A DNA stretch of 64,000 nt from Perognathus longimembris pacificus (taxonomy: Eukaryota > Chordata > Mammalia > Rodentia > Heteromyidae): positions 33,521,786 to 33,585,785 of the forward strand of contig NC_063176.1 of the NCBI RefSeq assembly GCF_023159225.1, given 5' to 3'. The notes beneath the pieces were generated by a model. That model ran no database searches. It had not been told where the DNA came from and saw only the letters and a program-made list of their open reading frames with translations. A program made the position numbers and the translations under genes. This document shows, piece by piece, positions 44,144-55,870 of this stretch. Position 1 is the stretch's first letter. The number at the start of each line of letters is the position of its first letter.

Positions 44144-45265
44144 CTAATTAGGGTTCATTTCTCTGTCTGTGTTGGGATCTTGATTATTTTCCCTGTATAG
44201 TACATCTTTAAGGATTTTGTGTAAGGCTGGTTTGGTGGAGATATATTGTTTCATTTTTCCCTTATTGTGGAAGACTTTTATTTGACCTTCGGCTATGAAG
44301 GAGAGTTTGGCTGGGTACAGAATTCTTGGTTTGTAGTTATTTTTATTTAGAGTTTGGTATACTTCATTCCAGGCTCTCCTTGCTTTCATGGTCTCTGCTG
44401 AGAAGTCTGGAGTAATTCTGATTGCTTTTCCTTTATATGTGATTGTTTTCTTTGCCCTAACAGCTTTGAGTATTTTTTCCTTGCACTCTGCTGAAGCTGT
44501 TTGGATCACAAAGTGTCGGTGGGATGTCCTATTCTGGTCTGGTCGATTTGGGGTTCTAAATGCTTTTTCTATCTGTATAGGCCTTTCCTTCTGGATGTTT
44601 GGGAAGTTCTCAGCTAATATTCTGTTAAATAGGTTGCCTATCCCATTAACCTCTTTCTCCAAGTTTTCCTTAATACCTATTATCCTTAAATTGGGCTGCC
44701 TGATCGTGTCTTGAATCTCCTGTAGCGATCTGTTTTGTTGCTTGGACTGGATTTGTATTGATTTTTGATCTTTCTCCATAGAATCTAAGGAATCTTCAGC
44801 TCCTGAGATTCGATCCTCTGCTTCAGTTAGTCAGGACTGTAGGCTAGCTACTTGATTTCGAATCTCTTTTCCTTCTTACTGGTCTTTCCTGATGATTTCC
44901 ATGTCATTTCTTAGGTCTTGTATGGACTTCTTTACTTCATTAACTTCATTAGTTTGGTTTTGAGTGTTGTCTCTCAAATCTTTAAGCTGGGTAGCTATCT
45001 TTTCATTTGACTCTTGAAGCTCATTTATCTTTCTATTTGTGGATGCCATGAAATTCTCCATTAATTTTTGTTTTGCCTCCTCACGCTCTAACATAATTGA
45101 CTGAAGAGATTCAAACTTTTCATTTATCATGTTTATCAGTGGACTTTGTAGAGCATTTTGGGGGTTCTCTTCTATGTTTTTGATTGACTGCTCTGCTTCC
45201 TGCTTGTTTTGAGTGGGGGATAAGACTTCATTGTTTGCCATCTTACTTGTGTTTCTTCTGCTCAT
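44144..45265 (-). pseudogene. L1 ORF1p (RNA-binding chaperone), two nonsense codons
   Basis: A 373-codon frame starting at MSRRNTSKMANN. ORF1p coats L1 RNA as a trimer. The N-terminal third is glutamate/lysine/glutamine-rich with heptad-like spacing (coiled coil). LTEAEDRISGAED precedes the RRM (starting near LRIIGIKENLEKEVNG), and the C-terminal domain carries KARRAWNEVYQTL and RILYPAKLSF. The frame never shifts. Only two stops interrupt it: a TAA at 44876-44878 and a TGA at 44831-44833, both in the coiled-coil/linker portion. The domains after them are intact in sequence. Confidence 0.93.
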
Positions 45266-47263
45266 TTGAATTGGGAATGCCAGTCTACCAGCACTTGTGA
45301 GCACCGTTTAAGACCCAAAGCAGCCCTTGCCAAGCACTGTTGTGTAAATCTTACAATTTCACAATTATATACAGATAATTTGCATTCCTGTCTATAAAGT
45401 TAGATTTGGTGTTCCTAAAGAATACAATTTCAATATAACAACTGATCCTGGGCCCTGTATTCAGTAGTTACTTACTTACTGTTACTACCCTATACACAAT
45501 TCTTGTTTTTAAATTAAGTTCTTTTAGGACTGGCTTTCTCTATGAACCCCTTTGATTCACTCGGAATAAGCTGGGATACCCTCTATCCAATAACCAGGAG
45601 TCAATGGAACCTGGAGCTCCAGGCAGTATGTCTGGAGGGTAAGTTGGAGGTAGTAAAGAGAATAGAGTAAAATGTATTGGGGGGGATAATTTTGGTTTAG
45701 TTTCAGTGACATGGAAATGTGGAGAAGAGTAGAATCAGTAGAAAGAACAAGGTTAAAATGACAGACACTGGAGAGTTAGCAGAAAAGAGTGGAGGTGTTA
45801 TTCATAGGAAAGTAATTTTTAAAGGAAGAGAATGCAACGAGAGGAATAAAGTAAAAATACTGGAAGACAGATACACAAAACAGAGAAAAATTATTTTAAA
45901 AAGAAGAAAAAGTAAATAAAAAGGAACAACCCAAACAAATAAACAAACACAAAACAACTTGATAATACAAACCAGTAAAAATGGAAAACAAACAAACAAA
46001 TAAAAAACAAACAAAAAAACAACCAATGATGTTTCAGATGTGAAAAAAATTAAAAAGAAAATTTAAAAAAAGGTTTAAAAAAATGTTTGAAAAGAAAAGA
46101 AAAAAAAAAAAAGGAGTCCTCCTTGTTTGGGTGGATTCTCCCCAGTCTCTGGTTTCCCTGCAATGGTCTGCAGACTATTTTCCTGATTGGCTGGTTTGAC
46201 TCGATTTCAGTTGGTAAGGGGTGGATCTGTTCTGACCCTTCTCCCCTGTTGGTGCAATCGTGGGTCTCTGAGGTTCACACAGCTTGCAGGCAGGCCTTGG
46301 GCATCCTCTGTAGATGGGGACATGAGCAGTCTCAGGAATTGTGGCTCCTCTGTCTGCTGTGGGGCCGCTGCCTTTGATGCCTGGTCTTGACTAGGCTGTG
46401 AACTCAGCAGGGCGGGGCGCCTCTGGCCTGTTTTGCTCCACTGAGAGTTGCTTGCCTGAGGGAGGCGGCCTCCTTGGCATAGGTGGCTATGGAACGCAGC
46501 TCCGTTTGGGGCTGGGAATTAGCTTCCTCTGTGACGGGACCGTTTAGCTGTCCCAGGAACTGTTTGTTCCTCCTTCTGGTGTTTCCGTGCCCCCGGTAGC
46601 TGCTTGCAGCTTTTGCTTTAAATTTAGAAATTCTGGCGGGCAGTGCGGGGCACCTCTGGCTAAGCTGAGGACCAGGACTCGCCTCCCGCCAGGGCAGGGG
46701 GCGTTCTTCTGGGCGGAGCTGGTTCTCACTGATTCCGCCCCTCCTGCCCTTTTCAAAGATGGCTTTTTTTACCTCGCTTTCCCCAGGCCCGCTTCAGTTC
46801 CAATCTGGTCTGACCCTATGCCAGTGGCAAAGATGGCGCTGTGCTCTGGTGGTGGGGACAGGGAAGCCTTCCAGAAGCTGGTCTGTGGGCATGAATGAGA
46901 ATATCTTTTGTGGGGTACTCACACTGTCTCTGCGATGTCAGGTCGTCCGTGCTCAGCCGCCGTCAGGAGTATTTCTCGCAGGTCTACACTGAGCGCTTTA
47001 GGTGCGCGAAGTGCGGGGGGGCTGTGCCGGGCACTGTGCCGGAGTCGGCACTGGTGAGGCGGCGGGACGCTGCCTGGAGCTCAAATCTGTGTTTTCAGAC
47101 GAGCAAAGTCGATTTTTCCTACCTGGTCAGAATCCCTGTACTGTTAGAACTTACTTTGGCTGTCTTTCTACGAGTAAAAGTTTCTATGGGGTGAGAAAAT
47201 TACGATTTCAGAGGGAGCTCTGCTAGGGCTCTGCTTGTCCTCCACCGTCTTCCTCGGGAACCC
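45266..47263 (-). promoter_or_regulatory. L1 5'UTR / internal promoter, young lineage
   Basis: A ~2-kb untranslated leader. The outer part (46120-47263) is GC- and CpG-rich, as expected of an L1 internal polymerase II promoter. The inner part (about 45700-46115) is almost devoid of G in the sense direction (very T-rich). It is co-linear with 14737-16208. It carries antisense frames at 47002-47226 and 46587-46898. It shows no resemblance to the 5'UTR of the other L1 at 59.3-60.8 kb. Confidence 0.85.
47002..47226 (+). other. antisense ORF in L1 5'UTR (ORF0-like position)
   Basis: A 74-codon frame on the strand opposite the L1, 38-262 nt from its 5' end. It shares KSVFSDEQSRFFLPGQNP and SKSFYGVRKLR with the frame at 14777-15091, and the same stop position. 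Whether it is ever translated is unknown. Confidence 0.4.
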
Positions 47264-47277
47264 CTTGAACACATTTT
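47264..47277 (+). repeat. L1 target-site duplication, right copy
   Basis: CTTGAACACATTTT, exact match to 39708-39721, followed by AG as expected for a TTTT/A nick. Confidence 0.93.
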
Positions 47278-47279
47278 AG

Positions 47280-47775
47280 TTGAAATCAACTTTTTAGAGG
47301 ATACAAGCATGATCACAAAGCTCCAGGACAGGGAAGCAACCAAGGTCTTGGAAACAATAGGAAAGAAGCCACCAGTTCACTCCATCTTTGACATTTACCT
47401 CTAAATTCAGTCTTTATTTCTCATCTGCAACAAGCTGTTTTCCAGAATAGGAGAACCTTGGTGATCACCAAGGTCTCTTGGGTCCTTATGTCATTTAATC
47501 AGTCAAAGGATATAATTCATAACTTTAAATTTATATTTCTGCAGAATATCATTTGTTGGCTAATGGATAACAGCTTTCTAATGATGCACCTTTTAGACAT
47601 ACTCATAAGGAAGTACTGGACCAAACATTCTGCCTTGGTTGGCAGTTAAATGTATCTAGGAGGTACAGTCACATTTTGAGTCTGTAGGGAAACGATTAAT
47701 TGTACAGATACATCATCTTGTACATCTCAGAGAAAGTTTCAGAGGAAGATAGTAGAACTAGGAAAAAGAAGAGAG
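47280..47775. other. unrecognised sequence
   Basis: Nothing recognised; a 63-codon frame (47458-47649) has no motif. Confidence 0.45.
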
Positions 47776-47855
47776 AGGGCTGGGATGTAGCTCATTAGGC
47801 AAAGCACTTGCCTAGCAAATGCAACATCCTGGGTTAAATCCCCAGGAGTTTATGA
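47776..47855 (+). mobile_element. ID-like monomeric SINE
   Basis: GGGCTGGGATGTAGCTCATTA, GCAAAGCACTTGCCTAGC and CTGGGTTAAATCCCCAGGAG are a sense ID body with a polymerase III B-box-like sequence. A counterpart of the antisense copy at 36762-36845. Confidence 0.75.
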
Positions 47856-47883
47856 ACATAATTTGACAAGAATATATGATGCA

Positions 47884-48265
47884 GGCCAGGCACTGGTATC
47901 TCATGCTTGTAACCCTCACTACTCAGGAATGGATATTAGGAAGACAATGATTCAAAGCCAGCCTAGGTCAAAAGTTCATGAGATCGCATCTCAAGTAGTA
48001 GCTTGAACAATTAGCTTCACAAGAAGCTGAAATTGGGAGGATTGTGTCAACATGTTTGCAAGATCTGTTTCAACAGAAAAACCTGGATATGGTGAGCCTT
48101 TCTTGAAATCCCAGATACATTAGTAATTACAAGGAAAAAAGCGAGAGCCTAATCTCAAACTTAACCAAAGCATAAAAAATGGATGGAATCATTGCTTGAA
48201 AGGTAGAGCACCTGTCTAGCAAGTTTGAAGCCTGGGGTTCAAAATCCATAATCACCAAGGCAAAC
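47884..48265 (+). mobile_element. B1-like/ID-like composite SINE, old
   Basis: CCAGGCACTGGTATCTCATG, CTCACTACTCAGGAATGG and CAAAGCCAGCCTAGGTC form a B1-like half. A second B1-like piece lies around 48073-48160. A tRNA-like stretch (GGTAGAGCACCTGTCTAGC, GGGGTTCAAAATCC) forms the end. The order fits a dimer with an insertion or two adjacent SINEs. Confidence 0.6.
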
Positions 48266-48479
48266 AAATGAGAAAAGACATAATAGAATTGTACTTGAAA
48301 CTTACTGGTTTTATCACCAACATCTGGTCACTTGCCTTGCTTTTAGGAGATGCTTAATAAATATTCCCTATAGGGATACTTTTTAAAAAGAAAGTCACTG
48401 ATCAATATAAAAAATATAGTGGGCAGAGTTACAGTCTTATGCATAAAATTAAAGTCTTTTGTCAAGACTATATTTAAAT

Positions 48480-48610
48480 CTTGCATTTCATTCATAACAG
48501 ACCTGTGATTTTTTGTAAGTAGTTTACCTCTCCATGCCTTGTAGTTTTGCTCTGTGACATGTTCATTGTTTAAGTAATACTCATGTGAAACATCTGGTGC
48601 ACTGCAAATC
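48480..48610 (+). mobile_element. MIR-like SINE remnant
   Basis: GTAAGTAGTTTACCTCTCCATG followed by CCTTGTAGTTTTGCTCTGTG recalls the MIR core (xAAGTTACTTAACCTCTCTGTGCC). Very diverged, as expected of this ancient family. Confidence 0.5.
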
Positions 48611-48844
48611 TGCAGCTAATGTCAGTTAGTGCTATAAAGAATGGCCATTGGATACTTATTGTTTTCAGTATTTAAGGCAAATAAAAATAAACTTAACAAA
48701 AATCAATTAGGGCATAGCCTCCTTTGGCCTCTGTATGCTAATGACTAGGGTCCTATGTAATTTATCATGTCCCAGTGTTATTTATTTATTTTAGTCATTC
48801 AGTGAATTTACTTGTAAGTTTATAGGCACATTCTAGAGGGAACT

Positions 48845-49315
48845 CGTGCAGCCCATGTTTCTTTGGGTCTGAATTACTTCACTTAATATAGGTTTTTTTT
48901 TTTTCCCCCAAGTCTTTATATTTCCTTACAGATAGTACAGTATCATTCTTTCTCATGGATGATACATACAGTGGAATTTATGTATATGTATATATATCAC
49001 ATTTTTTGATCCATTCATCCACCGAAGGACATCTGTTTCCATATATATCTTGTCTATGGTAAATAATGCTGCAATAAACATGTCTTTCTTTGTTTTCTTT
49101 TGGTTTTGTCCTGTTGGTTAGTTTTTAATTGGTAAGGGAATAGACAGCATATGGAAAATAAACTGGACATCTTATAGGTGGGGATGGGAGGGAAAGGCCT
49201 GGAGAGCGACAAAAGGAGAAACAGTTCAAAAAGAATTGTACTTATTACCTCATTCATGTCACTGTAAACCTCTGTATATCAATGCTACAATAATGATGAA
49301 AAAATAAATATATAC
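48845..49315 (+). mobile_element. second 5'-inverted L1 fragment, older
   Basis: 48845 to about 49085 is antisense L1 (CCCATGTTTCTTTGGGTCTG, ATTTCCTTACAGATAGTAC, TTTGATCCATTCATCCACCG, AATAATGCTGCAATAAACAT). From about 49115 the sense 3' end appears (AGGTGGGGATGGGAGGGAAAG, TATTACCTCATTCATGTCAC, TGTAAACCTCTGTATATCAA) with an A-rich tail. The head-to-head arrangement is as in the copy at 8.8-10.5 kb. No duplication could be fixed. Confidence 0.78.
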
Positions 49316-49535
49316 ATTACATTTAGAAAAAAACATAAGGTTGGATTTTTTTCACTATCTGATTCTTTAGATTAAATCTATTGATTTATTATTAACAACA
49401 CTAGCTAGGAGAGTACAATTTGAATATGTGACACACTCAACTGAAATTGTTTATGTAAAAATATTTAGTGGGGAGAATAAGATCCTTAAGAAACCACGGT
49501 TTTTAATTCTGTTGGGTTATATTTAGTTGATCTTT

Positions 49536-49588
<53 letters not shown>

Positions 49589-50728
49589 ATTCCATTTTTA
49601 CGCAAATGTCTGTTTGGGGACAGTTTATGCTGCAATATACTTCATCTTTCCAGAACTCATTTTCAACTCCTTGAACTTTGTAGTTGAAAATACTCAGAAA
49701 GATCAATAGGAGGAACCGTAACTTTTACAAGGAAGAGGTTTTTATGATTCATGACTCCCTTTTCTTTTAGAGGAGGCTATTCTAAAAAGCTATTCGGGGA
49801 ATTCTAGTCTCAATGCAACACAATAAAGTAAACTTTAGGAAAGTTACAAAACCACCTATGGTCATTACTTTTCTCCGGATCAATAACTCAAATAGTACTT
49901 CAATATTTCAATGACAGACATGATGCTTTGATACAACAGAGCTAATACCATACTGCCTCTGAGTTCCATTCAGATTAGTTTCTGCGACCCTAAATATCTG
50001 CGCTCGCCTGTTTCTGCCTGCCGTGTTTGGAAAACTGGCTAGACAATGAGTCACTGATATTTTGTGAAGTGGACAGTAAAAGTGCCTCTACGGAATTCAT
50101 GTGCCCTGTAGTAACGGGCACTTACTACGCATGACCAAGCCACTAAAGTCTTTTGGACCCTTCCATAAGACAAATAAAATGACCACACACTTTCTGAATC
50201 CCAAACTTTAACCAAAGAAGTAAAAAAGATGAATTTCAAAGAACTGTTTTTAAACTGAGGCTTCCAAAACTTTTAATCCTATAAGGAAGCCAGGATGAGA
50301 TGGGACCCAGACAAAGGGTCACTGATAAAATTTCAAAATGATGGCACAGAAGGAAAAGATCTTTTACAAACAACCCACTGTCTTACTGAGGAAATTTGTA
50401 AGATTTGGAAAGATAATCAACTCTAGATATTCTTAGAAGGAAGAGTTTTAGAAATCAAATTAATACTTACTAAAATTAATGGCAACTTGAGAATATTTAC
50501 TGCCAGGCTCTAAGTTTGCTGCTAGCTTTCAAGGATCAGGGTAGTGCGACAGGTTGAAGAAAATACCCTCCAAAAGCTGTGAAACATTGCTTGGTACGGG
50601 CTGAAGAAGGGTTTATACTGTTTATGCCTGTTTGGGCTATTTTTAAAGTTTTGATACATGAATTTGTCTTTAAAAATGTCTATTTGAATTGTGAGTCTTT
50701 CTTTGTTTTGTTTTTTTTAAGAAAAAGA
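49316..50728. other. GT repeat and CpG-bearing unique sequence
   Basis: (GT)n at 49539-49584. The segment 49970-50135 contains several CpGs and two overlapping hairpins but no gene signature. The rest is unrecognised. Confidence 0.5.
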
Positions 50729-50922
50729 GCAGGCTGGGAATATGGCCTAGTGGCAAGAGTGCTTGCTTCGTAATCGTGAAGCGCTGGGTTCAATTCCCCA
50801 GCACCACATATATAGAAAATGGCCAGGAGTGGCGCTATGGCTCAGGTGGTAGAATGCTAGCCTTGAGCAAAACAGAAGCCAGGGACAGTGCTCAGGCCCT
50901 GAGTCCAAGGCCCAGGACTGGA
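50729..50922 (+). mobile_element. ID-type dimeric SINE (IDL-Geo-like)
   Basis: GGCTGGGAATATGGCCTAGTG, GGGTTCAATTCCCCAGCACC, GTGGCGCTATGGCTCAGGTG and CCCAGGACTGG. The A tail is replaced by GAAGGAAAGAGCATG, and AAAGAGCA occurs just before the element and after it, a likely short target duplication. Confidence 0.9.
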
Positions 50923-50987
50923 AGGAAAGAGCATGAAGGAAAAGAGCATGGTTTTAATATCATTGTTATATTTAGTAGTTTGTGGTG

Positions 50988-51175
50988 GGGGGGGGGGGTT
51001 GGCTGGTGCTATTCCACTTGAGTCCTATGTCTACTCCTAACTTTGTATTAGTTAATTGGAGATAACTACTATGAACTTTTCTGCCTGTGTTTGCTTTGAA
51101 CCACAATCCTCAGACCCCCAGCTTTCTGTGTATAGGATCATGAACATGAACCATCATTACTTGGCTTCTAGTTTG
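50988..51175 (-). mobile_element. B1-plus-ID SINE fragment, antisense
   Basis: After a G11 run, TATTCCACTTGAGTCCTATG (right-half complement), GTTAATTGGAGATAACTACT (linker complement), GCTTTGAACCACAATCCTCA and the reversed B1 head follow in the order expected of the minus strand. Confidence 0.7.
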
Positions 51176-51724
51176 CATTCTTTATCCTAGAACTCAAAAT
51201 AATTCCATTCCTAAAAATTCATTTAAGTATCTGACAACTGAGCAAAATAACTGAATTCAGAATATATAAAAGTTTGAATAAGATTTGCTTTTCAGCAGAG
51301 GTATACATATATACTGCAGTTTTCCTAAGTGAAAATTTCACGTTAGGCACTTTGAATTTTGAAATGAGATCCTAAAAAATAAATTTACTAGAATTGCAAT
51401 TCTTCCTATACAAATCATAATGATTAGAGATTTAAAAAAGTAAAGACTCTCAAAATACTAATTTTTCAAGAAATTTTGACATATGTATCAGTACTCTCCT
51501 TTGGTAATTCCTTACCATAATATCAATAATACCAATTAAAAGGATTTTAGCTCCTGATTTTAATGATCTTTCACACTACATAGCTATCATGTCCCTAAGC
51601 AATGTATTTTAGCCTCTGCTACCATTTTTATTAACCTATTTTAAACATTAGCAAGTATACACAGTCCAAGTTACCTTTAAGAGATAGTATATTGTTACTA
51701 AAAACTAATGTCCTGACTTGCAAT
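51176..51724. other. unrecognised AT-rich sequence
   Basis: Nothing recognised. Confidence 0.45.
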
Positions 51725-52330
51725 CTTTCAGGTAAATGTCCGAGAGTGTTATCTCTGTACCATTGGGTTGTTGATGCTTAGTTTTCCTGGGAAACTCGAT
51801 ATTGATTTCTATAGTGGTTGTACCAGCTTACATCTCACAAAGAGTGTATTAGGATAACTCCTCCCCCTGCATTCTTGGCAGCCTTTCTTTCTAACTGCAT
51901 TCTTACTAATGGCCATTCTTACTGTAGTGAGATGGAATCACACTGTTGTTTAGATTTGCATTTCCTTTATGGACAAAGAGAGACATAGGACATTTTTTTG
52001 GTGAATTTATGAGCTTGATACCATTCTAAAGAGAATTGTCTGTATAACCTTTTTGTCAATTTATTGTTCAGATTATTGATTCTTTGAGGGTTTAATTTTT
52101 TAGCCCTTTGCCTTTGCTGATTATTAGCATCTTGTCAGATGTATAGCTAGCTAAAATTTTCTCCTATCCTGTAGGCTGTCATTTAAGTTTAGTGAATATA
52201 TCTTTCAGTGTGCACAAGCTTTATAGATCTCTGCAATCCCATTTGTCAGTGCTCCCTCATATTTGCTGAGCCTCTAGAATTCTGTTCTGTTCTTAACGTT
52301 CTTGCCTCTAAGTCTTCATGCTTTTCTTGC
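51725..52330 (-). mobile_element. ancient L1 ORF2 C-terminal remnant, antisense
   Basis: TGGCCATTCTTACTGTAGTGA with GATGGAATCACACTGTTGTTTA, GATTTGCATTTCCTTTATGG and CTTTGCCTTTGCTGATTATTAG follow the reversed ORF2 C-terminal layout but with far more divergence than the copies at 21.4 and 40.5 kb. Confidence 0.7.
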
Positions 52331-52429
52331 CCTTTTGGTTTTGTAGTAGTTTCAAGATATCAGACTTGCTCCTAAAGCCTAAACATGCCAAAGAATCATG
52401 TTGTGAAATAGGGTTGGACCTAATTCAGC

Positions 52430-52810
52430 AAGACTGAGTAGAAAATCGAAAGTTCCCCTATGTACCCCCTGCCTTCCTGGTCTCCTTCACCATCAGCATC
52501 CTACACCAGTAAATTTCTTGTTCTACACTTGATGCAGCTACACTGACACAAGGTCATTGCATCAGATCCTTAACTTATATTAGGTTTCACTCAATGTTCT
52601 ACATTTTATAGGTTTTGAAATATATATATAATGCATTTTCCACACCATCATACTAGCATACAAAAATAGTTTCACTACCCTAAAATTTCCTGTATTCCAC
52701 CACTTTCCACCTCATTCCTTCCACTCTGGTAAGACTTGCTCTTTGTACTGCTTCCACAATTTTATCATTTCCATCTTTCATATAGCTCGAATCATACAAT
52801 ATTTGATTTC
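52430..52810 (-). mobile_element. ancient L1 (L1M-like) 3'UTR, antisense
   Basis: AAAGTTCCCCTATGTACCCC, CAGCTACACTGACACAAGG, TAGGTTTCACTCAATGTTC, TAGTTTCACTACCCTAAAAT and ATATAGCTCGAATCATACAA match, with substitutions, the reversed 3'UTR of pan-eutherian L1M elements as I remember them. Its order relative to 51725-52330 shows it is a separate element. Confidence 0.6.
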
Positions 52811-54529
52811 TTCAAATTTAATTCTTTTATTTAGTTAAAAGAAGCTATGAAGCAATGAAAATAAATGAAGAATTTTTTATAGGACCAAGAATCTAGAAGA
52901 TTATTTCAGAAATGTGCTTACCATATAGTATAGAAAAGGAAAGACTAATTGGAATCTGGAACATATAAATCAGATTTTATAATACTAATCTTTGAGGCAT
53001 GGAACACATTTACTTATAGCAAGTGTCATGAATCACTAAAAATTAGCTTATTTTCTATGTTAATCTGACTCTAAACCTTATTTTATTTTTATTAAATGTG
53101 AGTATATTTTTATGGAAAGATGGAGACAAATTAAAATGTTTCTATTAGTATAATTTCATTTTTTGAGATGATAAGAAAGTTTTCTCCCTAAATGGAGAAT
53201 GTTCAAAAAATATTAGGTCACTTTGACTGCTGAAAAAGCACATATGACAAAGGGTAGTATTTAGTATAAGATACAGAGTGGATTTGTCTCTCAAAGTCCT
53301 TTGAAAATGAGATCAATAAGTACCAAGTGGGTATAATTTAACTATTGGCTAAACTGGAGGAAGGGAATCTGACAGAAATCCATTCTTTTTCATTGCCCTA
53401 AATTTCTACTAAAATAATTATTAAGCTTTGGGTAATAGTGAAAATAACTGCAGTACAATAACACAAAGTAAAATATTTCATTTAAAAGTGAATATCTAAC
53501 AATTTTATACTATTAAGAAATTATGTGACTACTAGTAGCATAATAGCAAATTAAATGTGTAATGCTCCAAAAATCTATTGTGTGCTATACTATATCATTT
53601 TCAAGGAAAGAGTAGAAAATATACTATCAATAAGATCTTAAATGTTTCATTATTCTGGAAAAAATGCTAAGTTCACATTTCAGCTTAGAGTATCTAGTTT
53701 TTCTTCAGTTTCTGAAATTAAAAACTTATGTGCCTGAGTAACACTGCTCTATTGAAATTAGAGACAAATCGTCAAGTTGGAGGAAATTTTGTGACTGATA
53801 GATGTGCAAAGCACCATCTTTCTATAATGCTCAGTCTTTGGTAGAATTAGTTAGATGAGCATTATGCTAGTATCTTCATGAAAAATAAAACACAAACAAA
53901 ACTAAACTAAGGATCACTAAAAGGAGCTATATGTTAAAAAAATAAACATTATAAAATAAACTAGATTTCTCAATCTAAGAGGATAAAAAATTTATTACAT
54001 ACTTATTAAGGGAATAGACTTAATATACACTTAGTAATTGGCATACGTGAGTGTATATGTATATGTGTACTAGAGAGGAGAGAGAAAAAGAGAGAACACT
54101 GATAATCATTGGCCTGTGGGTATAAATGAGTGGATACTGATAGGAAGACATCCCAGTAGTATTGCTTTTTGTTTAAGCCATTTATCAAAATGAAATTGTT
54201 CTTGTGTGAGTGATTTACTATTTTGCTTTGGGAGAAAGACTTCAGTACAGAGAATTTAGGTTTTGATATGCTGTGTAGTGCTACTTGTATTTCTCTCAAT
54301 AGCTAAGCAGAAAAGAAAGTTTAGGTGCTAAAGAAAAGAAATATTCTTTTAATAAATCACCAGTCAAAATGCACACATGTTAAGGTAGGGAAGAGACTTT
54401 TTGGGAGACAGATGAATTGTCTTTCTAGTTCATGGTATCACTCAAAGTTGTAAGAGAAACTGCTTTAAGTCTGGCAGTATGCATTTCTTTTCTTTTTTTC
54501 ATTTTCATTTCGCCATTTTCATTATTTTT
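52811..54529. other. unrecognised AT-rich sequence
   Basis: No recognised repeat or gene; a 97-codon minus frame at 54006-54299 has no motif. Confidence 0.45.
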
Positions 54530-54625
54530 TCTGAGTAATTACTTATTTATTGTCAAAGTGATGTACAGAGGAGTTACAGTTTAATTCATAAGGCAGTGGG
54601 TACATATCATGTACAATTTACTTTT
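54530..54625 (-). mobile_element. L1 3'-end fragment, antisense
   Basis: TTATTTATTGTCAAAGTGATG and ACAGAGGAGTTACAGTTTAA match the reversed L1 terminus; about 95 bp. Confidence 0.65.
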
Positions 54626-55619
54626 TATTAGATGATTGTTGTATAAACCAAGCTTAAAATGCAGAATAAACCATGTGTTAAAACCCATATATTTAAAAGA
54701 TATATTCAGGTCTTTAAATAATTCACATAATATATAAGTCTCACACTCAAAGCTCTTACAGGAATTCAGTTCACCTAGCAAACAAATAACTATTTAGTAT
54801 TAAGTAGCTCAAGGACTATTACATGTACTAGATAAGCAGAAATGAAAACAACATAAATCTTATTGCCTTTGGTGACCTGTAGTACAATAGGCTAATATTA
54901 TTATAAATATAAAGTCATTTGCACACTATATTGCATATCATAATCATATAATAAGTAGAAATTAAGATTCATTTTTAAGATGTTTATGTCTATTTTATAC
55001 TTTAAAACATGCAAATTTAAATTTTATGTTAAAAGAATTTTATTAAGACAAAAATAATTTCTTTTTGCTGTTGTCCAGCACAAAATAATTTTTTTTTATG
55101 TTTTCCTGTCAGAAGTCAAGATTATCTGGAAAATCACCAGGGTTTGGGTTCTTCATTTCTTTCTAGCTATGAAAGCTTTGTTATGAAACCACTTGGAAAC
55201 AGCAGATGGAAACAATAGATGACAGATGAAAGAAAGTATAAATCATTCTCTCTACTTTACTCTCTACTTTTTCAATATGGCTTTTTGGATACATTTGTTA
55301 ACATTGAAGTGAAATATCTATGTAACTTAAAAGAAAACAAGAAAAATGACCATTTGCCACCATATGAAAACTAATAGTGTAGCATAAGGTGAGCATCACT
55401 ACTTCCTTCAGAGTTTTAATTTGATTTTTTTTTTTGCCTCAATAATAGCTTCAATGCTCTGGGTGGTTGTTTTCGCATGTAACTAAGTTGCTCTTTACAG
55501 GAGTAAATGAGCTTGTACCATATCCTTGCTGAAAACTCTTTCTGGAAATCTTGTTGAACTTAGGACATAAATTAACATTTTTATCATGACTCTTAGATTG
55601 TAAAAAAGAAAAAAATCTT
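54626..55619. other. unrecognised sequence
   Basis: Nothing recognised. Confidence 0.45.
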
Positions 55620-55870
55620 CTCTTCTCTTATTATGTTCCATGCCCAGTGATCAGTATAGATCATTCCACTGGCCATCTTTCTTTCTCTATTGACATCCTT
55701 ACTAATCAATCTATCATTTTTTTTGTCTTTTGGATTGGGATTCTCTTCTCTCAATCAGTCATGTGGTGAATTTATCCTTACTGTTCCATAGATCTCAGCT
55801 CAACTCTAACTTCCTCCAAAGGCCCTCCCTAACCAAAGGCTGGATAGGAATCAGCCCTGGTAGGAGCACA
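55620..55870 (+). mobile_element. L2-like LINE remnant
   Basis: AGATCTCAGCTCAACTCTAA followed by CTTCCTCCAAAGGCCCTCCC recalls the conserved L2 3' region (CTCAxxTxTCACCTCCTCCxxxAAGCCTTCCC). Only the general layout survives. Confidence 0.45.

Larger units (their letters stand above)
39722..47263 (-). mobile_element. full-length L1 retrotransposon, inactivated
   Basis: A 7.5-kb element with every region in order (right to left). It has a CpG-rich 5'UTR (47263 to about 45266), ORF1 (45265-44144), a short spacer, ORF2 (about 44100-40275), a 3'UTR with a poly-G/C tract (39849-39890) and a T-rich complement of the A tail at 39722-39758. The exact 14-bp duplication CTTGAACACATTTT flanks it, and the site reads TTTT/AG, in keeping with the L1 endonuclease preference. 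Two nonsense codons break ORF1 and at least three frameshifts break ORF2, so it is no longer autonomous. Good preservation and the intact duplication make it fairly young. Confidence 0.95.
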
